Notes: generated by a model not told the origin, from the letters alone. A DNA stretch of 64,000 bases from an uncultured Pseudohongiella sp. (GCA_902597095.1 CACJWK010000001.1:1-64000); one strand, 5' to 3'; shown: positions 48,610 through 58,676, counted from the stretch's first letter. Numbers and translations are program-made.

Positions 48610-49551
48610 TTAGTTCTTCTGAAGGATTCGGTGTAGGTAATGTGCCAGTTCTAACATGCCGTATTTCCCTACAGCCGCTTCGGCTTCGCTGTTGTAGTTG
48701 GTATTCGTATTTACGTCGTACGTATAGGTGTTGCCGGATGCGTCCCGAATCGACTCTACACCTGCTACCTGTATTTTATTCTTGTTAAGGAACGCTTCAT
48801 AACGATCCATATCGGCGCAATGATAATCTGTCAAGATTTCGAACTTTGGCTTGATTGCAGTTTCTGCTTCGTCTGCGGGGCAGAAGGCGTCTTCGATCGA
48901 ACAGGCATCGGCAGGGCATAGCTCGAACCCCTCTGAAGTATCCACCTTTACCGCATAGAAAAACTTACCACCTATAAATTCGTGCCTGATAATGTGAGGG
49001 GTGGGTGCTTGAATGTATTCTTGTATCAGGGTGATGCCATCTATCGGTTCTTCGTAATTCGGGCCGTGCAGGTAATCTTGTAACGCTTCAACAGATCTAA
49101 AGAGCTGAACTCCTTGTCCCTTTCCCGCTCTGTTGTGTTTTGTGATGAAGTTTTCAACTCCGATTTTAATAGCTGCTTCTACGACTTGGTTTTTTCCAAC
49201 AGCTGCGAGAGTTCTTGGCGTCTCGATTCCAGCCTCATGTAGCGAGAGATATTGACTTACCTTGCTGATCTCTAGGCTCAAAGCCCTGCTTCCATTTATA
49301 ACAGTACGACCATGATGCTCTAGCCAGGCTAATACTCCACCAGCTAACTCGGGTGCGTAGCGATGGTTTCGCGTATGAGATGATGCGCTCATTCTGTTAT
49401 AGAACACCCCTATCGGCGGTGAGCCAGAGAGATCTAGCAATCCTTCATCAAGGTGCCAAAGTTCGAATGGCAAATTCAGCTCTTCGAGACGCCCTTGCAG
49501 GTGTACGGTCCAATCATTGTTTTCGTGAATCACGAATATTTTAGGGTCCAT
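48610..49551 (-). CDS. orphan ATP-grasp (RimK-like) ligase
   Basis: The ATG at 49551 is preferred over 49665, because MDPKIFVIHENNDWTVHL starts the folded domain. The 313-residue product has the ATP-grasp layout: VFYNRMSASSHTRNHRYA (pre-grasp), SLEISKVSQYLSLHEAGIETPRT, the ATP-lysine strand in NFITKHNRAGKGQGVQLF, and a metal-binding YDVNTNTNYNSEAE near the end. Such enzymes join a carboxylate to an amine through acyl phosphate, as in glutamate-tail addition, peptide antibiotics or peptide modification. No partner is obvious; a short ORF with low-complexity sequence lies just upstream on the same strand. Confidence 0.8.
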   Translation of the reverse strand: MDPKIFVIHENNDWTVHLQGRLEELNLPFELWHLDEGLLDLSGSPPIGVFYNRMSASSHTRNHRYAPELAGGVLAWLEHHGRTVINGSRALSLEISKVSQYLSLHEAGIETPRTLAAVGKNQVVEAAIKIGVENFITKHNRAGKGQGVQLFRSVEALQDYLHGPNYEEPIDGITLIQEYIQAPTPHIIRHEFIGGKFFYAVKVDTSEGFELCPADACSIEDAFCPADEAETAIKPKFEILTDYHCADMDRYEAFLNKNKIQVAGVESIRDASGNTYTYDVNTNTNYNSEAEAAVGKYGMLELAHYLHRILQKN

Positions 49552-49642
49552 CTTTACTGGCCTGGGTTCTGGTGGATTTCTGTTGCTTCTAAGCGGGTTC
49601 GAAACTGGATAAATATCCCAAGGGTCGAAATTTTCGAGCGCG

Positions 49643-50004
49643 TTAAGCCAAACCCCTCGACGCAAGAGCTGTTAGGTAACCGTCATCCTGGTTTTGCAAA
49701 GTCTGAAAAACAGCTGGCACTGGCGACGGCACCGCAGCAACTTCCATGCCATTGGCCTGACTGCCAGTTGTCGATATCTGGAGGATTGCGGAGTTTCCAT
49801 GATGATAACGAGTTCATCACCAGCATAGATGTTGACACCAGGATTGCTTGAAAACATTGCCCACAGCCGATGGGTCTGCTTCAGCCAACTAGTATCGCAC
49901 GTAAGCGGTGGTTTGCACCAATTTGCTCCAAGACAAGGCGATAGTTGCACGCTTTGTGAGCAAAATATGACATCAACCTGAATTTTCGTAATATTGTGGT
50001 TCAT
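49643..50004 (-). pseudogene. possible gene remnant upstream of the ATP-grasp gene
   Basis: The track ORF 49672..50004 reads sensibly up to SSNPGVNIYAGDELVII and then turns into poor-looking sequence. Adding one G at ATCATGG (near 49799) would give IIMGNSAILQISTTGSQANG and an end at 49643. So this may be a small gene with one lost base. I cannot name a family; YAGDELVI faintly recalls a LysM end. Alternatively the ATG at 49747 opens a separate 34-residue peptide (MEVAAVPSPVPAVFQTLQNQ) ending at 49643. Confidence 0.3.
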
Positions 50005-50055
50005 TATTCGACTGTAAATACCTGAGTTTAATGGGGTATGTAATTAAGCCTCGAT

Positions 50056-50250
50056 ATGAATTTTTCTGACTACAACAAGCAGGAAACCCACATGCAACAT
50101 ACGAGTCTTGGATCTACTCACGAAAAGCTTGAGATCTTTGCGCCTAAGGTGCTTTCGGCTGCCGTTTGTCTGGCGATTTCTGGCCCCTAATATTGCCTTC
50201 GACCTCGCCAGCACAATCAGGCGATATTGACGAAATAGATATGGCTACCC
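50056..50250 (+). pseudogene. possible 5' remnant of an exported-protein gene
   Basis: From ATG 50056 the frame reads to a hydrophobic VLSAAVCLAISGP and stops at TAA. One extra C in the CCCC run (near 50187-50190) would continue as LILPSTSPAQSGDIDEID, which looks like the end of a signal peptide plus a TonB-box-like start. Nothing coherent follows before the serine hydrolase gene at 50330, so at most the first 65 codons survive. Apart from these fragments the stretch 49672-50329 holds no gene I can support. Confidence 0.3.
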
Positions 50251-50329
50251 TTTCGTGGTTGCCCTGTCGGAAAAGAGGGCTTACATTCATTGGTTAATTG
50301 ATGGTTTTGAGCTTGTTTGGGGGAGAACG

Positions 50330-51628
50330 ATGAACCTGACACTAATTCTGAAGACATGCGCTGTTTGGTGCCTTTCTATTACGACTCTGTATTTGGCCAG
50401 CGTATCCGCTCACGCGCAGAACAGCGATCCCGGCTTACCGATGAGTGACCCAGAAAGCGTTGGCATGTCGGCTGAGAGGCTCGCGCGTATTGGGCCGGCC
50501 ATGCAAAGGTATATCGACGCCGAGCTCGTCCCCGGCGTGGTGACTCTGGTAGCGCGTAAGGGAAAGGTGGTTCATTTTGAATCCCAAGGTTTTATGGATG
50601 TCGACAGTGGCAAGCCAATGCGGCCTGATGCGATATTTAGAATTGCATCAATGACTAAGCCAATTACCTCTGTTGCGCTAATGATGCTTTGGGAAGAGGG
50701 GCATTTTCAGCTGCGCGATCCCGTGAGCAAATTCATTCCTGAATTCGCCGACCAGAGAGTCTCCACGACCAGCGACGCGAGCGGGGAAACCGGGGGTCTC
50801 ATGCCGGCGAATCGGCCTTCGACGATTCGCGACATGCTGACTCATACGGCTGGGCTGGCGAATAGCTACCGTGGCAATGTGCCGTATTATCAGTCGGTAA
50901 TCAGCGCGCGGCCCGATGACACGCTGGAGGATTATATCGCCCGTATCGCTGCACTGCCGTTGAACTATCAGCCGGGTGAGCAGTGGCAATACTCCAATGC
51001 AACCGATGTGGTGGGCAGGCTGGTGGAGGTGATTTCGGGACAGTCACTGGATGAATTCTTCAAGGAGCGCATCTTCGAACCACTTGGTATGAATGATACG
51101 CATTTCTTCATAGATGACGACAAGGGGGGGCGCCTGATGTCGCAATACGCCCCGGGGCCAGAGGACAACAGGATCGTGCTGCAGGATCCTGGTAGTGATG
51201 CAAGTCGCTGGATTGCCAGCAGCAATAAGCAGGTATTCAAGGGTGCTGGGGGTCTCGTATCGACCGCGCACGACTATCTCCGCTTCCAACAGGCAATGAT
51301 GAATGGGGGTGAACTGGATGGTGTGCGCCTGCTGTCGCCCAATACCCTGAACCTGATGATGGAAAACCATACCGGAGACCTGGCTCTCTGGCTACCGGGT
51401 CCAGGCTTTGGCTTTGGTTTGGGCTGGGCGGTGCTGGAAGACCGTGGCCAGGCGGCTTCGCCCATGACGGAGGGTTCAGTCTACTGGGGCGGAGCCTATT
51501 GCACCCTGTCCTGGATTGACCGTGAAAATGAGTTGGTGGGGATACTGATGACACAAGTGCGCCCTTACAACCACCTCAATATAAGGCAGGATTTTCAAGT
51601 ACTGGCTTCCCAGGCGATTGTGGATTAG
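50330..51628 (+). CDS. exported serine hydrolase (beta-lactamase / class C PBP family)
   Basis: The ATG at 50330 is chosen over 50255: GGGGGAG lies four bases upstream and a signal peptide follows (cut near AHAQN). The 432-residue product has the SxxK motif in FRIASMTKPITSVALMML, the Y-x-N motif in WQYSNATDVVGRLVEV, and a GSVYWGGAYCT segment where the third motif is expected. EHDTAGLANSY-like wording is present as MLTHTAGLANSYRG. It is of the esterase/EstB or D-aminopeptidase-like type, and activity on beta-lactams is not implied. It is a distant relative of the protein at 20630. Confidence 0.88.
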   Translation: MNLTLILKTCAVWCLSITTLYLASVSAHAQNSDPGLPMSDPESVGMSAERLARIGPAMQRYIDAELVPGVVTLVARKGKVVHFESQGFMDVDSGKPMRPDAIFRIASMTKPITSVALMMLWEEGHFQLRDPVSKFIPEFADQRVSTTSDASGETGGLMPANRPSTIRDMLTHTAGLANSYRGNVPYYQSVISARPDDTLEDYIARIAALPLNYQPGEQWQYSNATDVVGRLVEVISGQSLDEFFKERIFEPLGMNDTHFFIDDDKGGRLMSQYAPGPEDNRIVLQDPGSDASRWIASSNKQVFKGAGGLVSTAHDYLRFQQAMMNGGELDGVRLLSPNTLNLMMENHTGDLALWLPGPGFGFGLGWAVLEDRGQAASPMTEGSVYWGGAYCTLSWIDRENELVGILMTQVRPYNHLNIRQDFQVLASQAIVD

Positions 51629-52022
51629 TGGGTATTATGTAGTCTTGCCAGCGTGTCGAGTTTCAATGCAAGTAGTTCAGGGTCGTTTTTCGAACGGCTT
51701 CGGAACAATGTCATGCGTTCGAGTTATCCTGTCCGTTTTTTTAAAAAACTTATAAATATCAATAAACTACGCAATATTTTACAAAAATGTAGCATTTTGG
51801 TGCGCATAAAGTAGAATACGTCGCGTTTTTAGTCGCACCTACCAATTGCAGCGTTCCAAGTAAGCTGGAACTTCGATTTCAGCGTATCCCATTAATCCAA
51901 TAGTGAATTCGCATTGATGCTGCAGCATCCGTCGTCTCTTTCGGCACCGGGAAACCGCATCACTGCAGAAAATTGTGTTTGGTTTGTAGCTAGAAAAAAA
52001 GAAAACTGTACAGGGAGATCCC
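51629..52022. other. AT-rich upstream region of the second TonB receptor
   Basis: This 394-base gap is AT-rich in its middle (GTTTTTTTAAAAAAC and the following 60 bases). A weak inverted repeat, TCGAACG / CGTTCGA (51690-51722), lies 60 bases after the serine hydrolase stop. A TAGAAT hexamer near 51810 could be a -10 box. No ORF is supported. Confidence 0.45.
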
Positions 52023-53063
52023 ATGAAATTAGCAAATCTTAATAGAAGTCGCGTGAGCGTGGCAGTGGCTGCCGCGATCACAGCCTCTCTTCCAGGTGTT
52101 GTTTCTGCTCAGTCGGATTCAGCCTCGGTTGAAGAAGTTGTGGTCACGGGCACCAGGCTCAGAAACTCAAACGTTACGTCTGCAACTCCACTGGTTCAGA
52201 TCGGTGCGCAGGAAATTGACGATCGCGGCGTTGCTCGCGTCGAGGATGTCGTCAATATCCTCCCTAACGTATTCGTCTCGCAAACAGCTGAGGTTGCGAA
52301 CGGTGCAAGCGGCACTTCAACCCTGAATCTTCGGGGTCTTGGTTCCACCCGAACGTTAGTTCTCATTGATGGAAAACGGCTTCCATTCGGCAGCCCATTC
52401 TCATCCGCTGCGAACGTAGACATGGTGCCTGCACGACTGGTTGAACGCGTTGACGTAGTGACCTCGAGTGCGTCAGCGGTTTACGGTTCAGACGCGGTGG
52501 CCGGTGTTGTTAACTTTATCACCAAACGGAACTTCGAAGGTTTCGAAATCGATTACCAATACGGCTGGAACGAAAATCCCAACTCGAATGGCTTCATGGC
52601 GGATGTCCTGAGCCGAAATGGCATAAACGACCCAGGTGGCGTCACTGCAGGAGAAGCCGGACTGATCTCGATGCTAATGGGTGTGAATACCTCTGATGGT
52701 GCTGGCAACATCACTCTTTTTGGTAGCTACGAAGATCAAGAGGAATTACTCGGTGCAGACCGCGACACAGGCGCCTGTACTCTGGGTGGTACTTCAACCA
52801 TAAACTGCGTGGGCTCTTCCAACTTCCGTCGATTCAATGGAACGTTGGGTAATGGAGTTACTGGCACAATGTTTCAACAAGCCGATGGAACTCTCACGAA
52901 ATTCGCCGGCGGGGCAGCTGAGACCTACAACTTTGGAGCCCGAAACCACTATCAGCGTCCAGTAGAGCGCTGGAACCTCGGGGCGAGCGGACACTACGAA
53001 ATAAGTGGTGGTCTTGAAGCTTATGCAGACACCAGCTACATGAACAACGTTACTACGGCTTAG
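52023..53063 (+). pseudogene. TonB-dependent receptor, N-terminal part before in-frame TAG
   Basis: A signal peptide (cut near VVSAQ) is followed by the TonB box EEVVVTGTRLRN and a full plug domain: LRGLGSTRTLVLIDGKRLP and TSSASAVYGSDAVAGVVNF. GGGAG precedes the ATG. The frame ends at TAG (codon 347, 53061-53063) in NNVTTA-stop-IAESASF. The same frame continues open to 55076. In this receptor type the position is commonly Gln, so a CAG to TAG change is likely. Both parts make 1017 codons, a normal receptor length. With the stop in force only the plug and a few strands would be made. Confidence 0.85.
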
Positions 53064-55076
53064 ATAGCTGAATCTGCATCATTCAACCGACCCTTCGAGA
53101 CGAACTGCGACAACCCGCTGCTACAGGCAGGAAAAGGCCCTGCTGGCGCCGGCGCGTTCAGTTTCGCCGACTTTACTGGCACTAGGGAAAACGGTGTCTT
53201 CACCAGCTGTAACGACCTGCTCGCTCAAGGCCTGGCCCCTGACGTGCAATTCATCAACTCGCACAGAAACGTGGAAGGTGGTCCTCGGATCAGCACCTAC
53301 GAGAATAGCTCCTGGCGAGTTGTTGGCGGTCTTCGCGGTGACCTGACCGATGAATTCTCTTTCGATGTGTTTGCTCAGTACTCTGGTACTGAAGGCACTC
53401 GAATTTCACAGCGCGACCTCAACTTCAAACGTGTTCAGCAAGCGCTTTTCATTGTCGAAGGTGCCAATGGCAATCCTGTCTGCCGCGACAGCAGCGGTGG
53501 CTGCGTGCCATGGAACATTTTTGAGCGAAATGCCGACGGCTCAACTGCTGTAACTTCGGATGCGACAGATTTTATCCAAGGCGTAGGTATTGTCACTGGT
53601 GAAACTGAGCAGCTGGTTTTTGGTGGAACACTGGAAGGTGACCTGACAAATTTTGGCGTGAAGCTGCCGTGGGCTGATAACGGTGTTACAGGTCTGATTG
53701 GATACGAGTCTCGTGTAGACGAATTGTCAAGATTGGCTGACGATATCTCCAAGATCCCGGGTGGCCGTGGCCTCACGGGCACAGGTGGTGCGACTCTGCC
53801 AATCGCTGGTGAGGTAGAAGTTGACGAAATCTTCACCGAATTATCGATCCCTGTCGTGCAAGGCGCTTCGTTTGCCGACGAAATTGGTGTCTCGGCAGGT
53901 TATCGCTACTCTGACTACACCACCAACGGCAACGGCGTCAGCAACTCTTTCGACACTGATACTTGGTTCGCCGGTGTGAGCTGGACGATCAATGAAGAAG
54001 TACGATTGCGGGTGAACCAGTCGGTAGCGATTCGTGCGCCGAACGTGTTCAACCTGTACGTGGGCATCAACACCGGCCTGGTTGATCTTTCAACGGGTGA
54101 GAACGGACTTTTTGACCCTTGTGCGTCTGCTCCAGGTGTTTCGCCTGCGGCTTCTCAGGAAGCTTGTGCACGAACTGGAGCCACAGCAGCACAGTATCAG
54201 GCCGGCATCGAGGACAACCCGGCCGGTCAGTACAACCTGATCACTGGTGGTAATCCAAATCTGGTCGCGGAGACTGGTGAAACAACTACCTTCGGAGTGG
54301 TTTACACACCTAGTTGGTTGGAAGGCCTATCTGTGGCAGTCGACTTCTTTGATATAACAGTGGAAGATGCCATAGGCAGTATTCCGGCTCAAGCAAGTCT
54401 CGACGGTTGTATCGCAGGGGGAGATGGCTCCGGCACTTTCTGCTCGCTCATACAGCGAGACACAGCTGGTACGCTTTGGTTGTCAAATGATGCGCCTGGC
54501 GGTGGACTGGCTGGAATTAGTCAGCAGAACGCCAATATTACCTCGCTTACCACAGAGGGAATTGACATAAATGTAACTTATGGCGTCGACCTCTCGGATT
54601 GGGGCTCGATCAACGTCGATTATGCCGCAACAATTCTGGACACTTTGGACACGATTCCATTTGCCGGAGCGGACGTAATCGCCTGTCGAGACTTGTACGC
54701 TGGTCAGTGTGGTCTACCAAATCCACAGTTCCAGCATCGATTGCTCGGTACTTGGGCTACGCCAGTTGAGGGACTGCGCGTTGCAGCGACCTGGAGACAC
54801 GTCGGTGAAACTACTCTGTATGGATTGGACACTGCAGCTGCGGCCTCTCGCCCAGAGCAGATGAACGATTACATGGAGCAGAGAGATTACCTCGATATCT
54901 CCGCCAATTATGTCCTGACAGAGAACATCACACTGCGAGGCGGTATCAACAATGCCCTGGCAGAAGATGCGCCATTGTCCACCAATGTAGGTACAGGAAC
55001 AGGTAACAACAACACCTATCCTGGTCTGTATGACGTCAACCGCTTCTTCTTCGCGGGTGCCACCTACCGTTTCTAA
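53064..55076 (+). pseudogene. TonB-dependent receptor, beta-barrel part after TAG
   Basis: This is the same-frame continuation after the TAG. The track ORF begins at 53244, but coding similarity runs from 53064 (IAESASFNRPFETNCDNPLL). It holds the barrel strands, and the C-terminus FFFAGATYRF ends in the Phe needed for outer-membrane insertion. EEVRLRVNQSVAIRAPNVF is the typical block of this receptor class. No start or ribosome binding site follows the TAG, so it cannot be made alone in functional form. The rest is intact and a bidirectional terminator follows. Confidence 0.85.
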
Positions 55077-55102
55077 TTGCCAGCTGGCAAGCAGAACGGA
55101 AC

Positions 55103-55136
55103 AAAAAAGGGCAGACTTTGGTCTGCCCTTTTTTTT
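55103..55136 (+). terminator. bidirectional terminator between convergent genes
   Basis: AAAAAAGGGCAGAC (55103-55116) pairs perfectly with GTCTGCCCTTTTTT (55121-55134) around TTTG, with eight T on the plus strand and six on the minus strand. It lies 26 bases after the TonB receptor stop and about 80 bases beyond the end of the minus-strand hydroxylase gene, so it can end both transcripts. Confidence 0.93.
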
Positions 55137-55214
55137 GCTCCGCAGTTGCTCCGGAGAGGGTGGGGTTGTCATGCAGGTCCATGCCTGTCTGACACGGCCT
55201 GCCAATGGCCCCGT

Positions 55215-56363
55215 TCAATAAGCGTCAACGGCCTCGAGCAAACGCGTCATGAAATTTTTCTCCGAGTCAGTAAGGCCCGGTTTCCATACTTCAAAGATCA
55301 GCAGGATCCGATCTTCGCCGGAGTCATTCCACGCCTCGTGTTCAACCGTGTCATCAAAGAGCCAGACCTTGCCCGGAACCCATTTCCTGACGTCGTTACC
55401 AACGCGAAAGCCGCAGCGTCTGGGAACGATCAGCGGGAGATGACAAATCAGGCGCGTATTGATCATGCCGTTGTGAGGCGGAATTCGGGAGCCCGGCTTG
55501 AGCCGGGAAAACAGGACGTTAGGACAGCGCTTGCCTGAAAAAACTAGAGGCAGATTTTCCATCACTTCAGTAGTTTTCGGACAGCGGGCCTGATTTTCCT
55601 TCACCGGCTCCCCGTTGTACCACAAGTAAAAGGCGCCCCAGTCTTCACTGTTTTTTAAACCATGCAGATCGTAGGCCGGCCGAGAGCCATCCGCGGTGAG
55701 ATAGGCGCCAAACTCAGTCTGTTCGGCAAGCAGACCCTCGGCCTCGCTGCGAATATCCTCGAAGGCTGCTTCGACGGTGGGTATCCAGTCAAAGTCCCCG
55801 GGATCAGCAAATTCAATGAGCGGGAGACCGGGGAAATGGATTTGCTTGGGTTCAGGATAGAAGATTTGCCGTTTGCCCAGCAGCAGATCTCTGGCGTGTT
55901 TCATCCGGGTGCTGTCTTCCTGCGCGTTCTCGATCAAGCTCCCGATGCTCCGGCTCAGATGGTCAGCGAAGTCATGAGCAAGCGTTTCGGCCCGAGTTCT
56001 GGCCCGATCCATTTCCTCGGCCATATCAGAAGCCAGCTGGGCGCGCGCAGGGAGCAGTTTCAGCGCTTCGCGGTAAAATGCCGCTGAGGCTTGACGATCA
56101 CCGAGTTTGTGGTACGCATCGCCTTTGACTACCAGCGCCCGGGGATTTCGAGCTTCATGGGCGAGTGATCGTTCAGCCGCCTCGAGGGCAGCCGGCATGT
56201 CTTCCTGATCTCTGCAGGCCATAGCAAGCACTCCCCAGACAGCTGCCGTGTCTGCGCCCTGAGCGGTCAATGATTCCAATATGGCGCGGGCCTGACCGGG
56301 AATGCCTCCCTGAAGCGCCGCGATGGCCTGTTGCAACAAATCGGTGCCCTGAGTGTCTGTCAT
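55215..56363 (-). CDS. TPR-containing aspartyl/asparaginyl beta-hydroxylase family protein
   Basis: A 382-residue protein in two parts. The N-terminal 130 residues are TPR-like helices (AAVWGVLAMACRDQEDMPAA and ALVVKGDAYHKLGDRQASAA). The C-terminal half is a 2-oxoglutarate/Fe(II) dioxygenase of the Asp/Asn beta-hydroxylase type: RIPPHNGMINTRLICHLPLI gives the first iron His and the Arg region, and VWLFDDTVEHEAWNDS gives the second His. It hydroxylates Asp/Asn in proteins, or may act on a peptide or lipid. AAGGAAAG precedes the ATG. A second 2OG oxygenase and a TPR gene lie at the right edge of the window. Confidence 0.9.
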   Translation of the reverse strand: MTDTQGTDLLQQAIAALQGGIPGQARAILESLTAQGADTAAVWGVLAMACRDQEDMPAALEAAERSLAHEARNPRALVVKGDAYHKLGDRQASAAFYREALKLLPARAQLASDMAEEMDRARTRAETLAHDFADHLSRSIGSLIENAQEDSTRMKHARDLLLGKRQIFYPEPKQIHFPGLPLIEFADPGDFDWIPTVEAAFEDIRSEAEGLLAEQTEFGAYLTADGSRPAYDLHGLKNSEDWGAFYLWYNGEPVKENQARCPKTTEVMENLPLVFSGKRCPNVLFSRLKPGSRIPPHNGMINTRLICHLPLIVPRRCGFRVGNDVRKWVPGKVWLFDDTVEHEAWNDSGEDRILLIFEVWKPGLTDSEKNFMTRLLEAVDAY

Positions 56364-56636
56364 AGAGGCTTTCCTTCAGAATTTTGCGGCAAGGCAGGAG
56401 TGAATCCCCTCAAGCGCATGAAGATGCAGTGTAACGGAGTTTCCATCCACAAGCGTGCGTAAATTCTCTCACTGTGTCGCTGACTCGGGTAGGACCTTAC
56501 GATATGGCCTGCGATCATTCGCTTTGATTGATTCGAGAGGCTGGGCGAGTTTGCCTTTATTTTATACACTCGTGGCCTCGCTTTGTTGCTTCCCTACCGT
56601 TGGAGCAGTGCTTATCCCTGACAGAGGAAAGAAGAC

Positions 56637-58676
56637 ATGAAAACGCGCTTACCCGGAAGCCTCCAACGGCTTCCTGTTGTCCTGTTGGCTGTGCTGCTAG
56701 GCGGGGCCACAGTGGCTCAGGAAAGGTCTCTGACCATTGAGGATTTGATGACCATGAAGTCAGTCTCCGGCCCGGTGGTCAGCCCGGATGGTGAGTGGGT
56801 GGTATACGCTGTGCGGGCTCGAGATATGGAGGAAGACAAGTCAAAATCCCAGCTTTGGGTCGTGCCTACCGCAGGCGGCGAACCGGTGCCCATGACTGCC
56901 ACAGAGACTTCGGCCAGCAATCCTCAGTGGAGTCCGGATGGCAAGTATCTATCATTTACCGCCAGTAAGGGTGAGGGAGCAAAATCGCAGGTCTGGACGC
57001 TGAACCGGCAGATTGGTGGAGAGGCTGTGCAGCTGACTGACACAAAACAGGGCGTCAATGATTATGCTTGGTCGCCGGACGGTAGCCGTCTTCTGCTTGT
57101 GATGACGGATCTTCCCCCTGAGCTGTTGAACGAGGATGAGTCTGATGACGACAAAGCCCGTCCCTATGTCATTGATCGCATGCAGTTCAAGCGTGACTAT
57201 CGCGGCTATCTGGATCGTCGCCGCACCCACATCTATGTCTACACGCCCGGCGATGATGCGCCGGTGCTGGTGACTCACGGTGACTATGATGATACTGATC
57301 CGGTCTGGAGCCCTGACGGCTCGTCAATTGCCTTTGTCAGTGATCGTTCCGACGATCCTGATCTGAATTACGGTACGGACATCTTCGTCGTTAATGTCGA
57401 TGATGCAGCGCATCCGCTCACTCAGATAACGCGCAATGAAGGCCGAGACTACTCGCCGGCATTCAGCCCTGACGGCAAGCGCATTGCATATGTGACCTCG
57501 ACTGGTCCGGATGTTGGCGGTTCTGCCCTGACGCCCACGAAGTATCTGGCCATTACCGATATTGACGCCGACCAGCGCGAAATCCTGACCCCGGAGCTGG
57601 ATCGCAATGTGTCAAGTCCTCGCTTCACTGAAGACGGTCGCGACATCTACTTTCGCCTGGAAGACAGTGGTAGCAATCAGCTGGCGCGGGTGCGCGCGAG
57701 CGGAGGCGACGTCGTCCGGGAAATCGGGGGAGAAGTAAGCGTGCGGGACTACTCCATGGCAAACGGAGTTATCGTGGTAAGCCTGGCTGATGCAACATCA
57801 CCGAGCGAACTGTATGCCTTTGATGGCGCGCTGGCTCGCCTGACCGAGGTGAGCGGCGAATCTCTGGCAGGTGTCTCCCGTGCGGCGGTTGAAAAGCGAC
57901 GATTCGAAAGCCGCGACGGCACCGAAGTGGAAGCGTTTTTTGTGAAGCCTGTGGGTTACGAAGAAGGCCAGTCTTACCCGACGATTCTGTGGCTGCATGG
58001 CGGTCCGGCCTCTCAGTTCAACTGGGGCTACAATGACACGGCCCAGCTGTTCGCGGCAAACGGGTATGCGGTGATTATGCCTAACCCCCGCGGCTCTACC
58101 GGATACGGCGCCGAATTTGCTCACGGTACAGTCGCCGCCTGGGGCGAGAATGATTACGACGATGTGATGGCCGCGATTGATCACGGCATTGAGATCGGTC
58201 TGGTGGACCCAGCGCGCACCGGCGTTGGCGGCTGGTCATACGGTGGCATACTGACCAATTACGTGATCACTCAGACCACAAGGTTTCAGGCTGCGATGTC
58301 CGGCGCGAGTCTCGGGCTGGTGACTTCGAATTACGGGCACGATCAGTATCAGCTGATGTACGAGCTGGAGTTCGGTTTGCCTTGGGAAAATCCGGAGCTC
58401 TGGGCTGAACTGTCGCCGTTCAATAAAGTCGAAAGCATCACGACTCCGACTCTGTGGATGGGTGGAGAGGTGGACTGGAACGTGCCGATTAACAATTCCG
58501 AGCAGATGTATATTGCCATGAAACGCCTTGGCCGCGAGACCCAGCTGGTTGTATATCCTGATGAACATCACGGCATCCGGCGTCCCAGTTTTCAGCAGGA
58601 CCGATTTGAACGCTGGATTAACTGGTTTGATCGGTATCTCAAGCCCGAGCCAAGTGACACGGCGCTAGCGAATTGA
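56637..58676 (+). CDS. exported S9-family peptidase (prolyl oligopeptidase-like)
   Basis: A 679-residue exported serine peptidase. After the signal peptide (cut near TVAQE), an N-terminal beta-propeller shows repeated WSPDG motifs (PQWSPDGKY, YAWSPDGSR, PVWSPDGSS). The alpha/beta-hydrolase domain has LHGGPASQFNWG (oxyanion region), GVGGWSYGGILT with Ser534, GGEVDWNVP with the Asp, and DEHHGI with the catalytic His645. It is of the acylaminoacyl-peptidase / DPP-like type and cuts short peptides. A second S9 gene follows 180 bases downstream on the same strand. Confidence 0.94.
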   Translation: MKTRLPGSLQRLPVVLLAVLLGGATVAQERSLTIEDLMTMKSVSGPVVSPDGEWVVYAVRARDMEEDKSKSQLWVVPTAGGEPVPMTATETSASNPQWSPDGKYLSFTASKGEGAKSQVWTLNRQIGGEAVQLTDTKQGVNDYAWSPDGSRLLLVMTDLPPELLNEDESDDDKARPYVIDRMQFKRDYRGYLDRRRTHIYVYTPGDDAPVLVTHGDYDDTDPVWSPDGSSIAFVSDRSDDPDLNYGTDIFVVNVDDAAHPLTQITRNEGRDYSPAFSPDGKRIAYVTSTGPDVGGSALTPTKYLAITDIDADQREILTPELDRNVSSPRFTEDGRDIYFRLEDSGSNQLARVRASGGDVVREIGGEVSVRDYSMANGVIVVSLADATSPSELYAFDGALARLTEVSGESLAGVSRAAVEKRRFESRDGTEVEAFFVKPVGYEEGQSYPTILWLHGGPASQFNWGYNDTAQLFAANGYAVIMPNPRGSTGYGAEFAHGTVAAWGENDYDDVMAAIDHGIEIGLVDPARTGVGGWSYGGILTNYVITQTTRFQAAMSGASLGLVTSNYGHDQYQLMYELEFGLPWENPELWAELSPFNKVESITTPTLWMGGEVDWNVPINNSEQMYIAMKRLGRETQLVVYPDEHHGIRRPSFQQDRFERWINWFDRYLKPEPSDTALAN

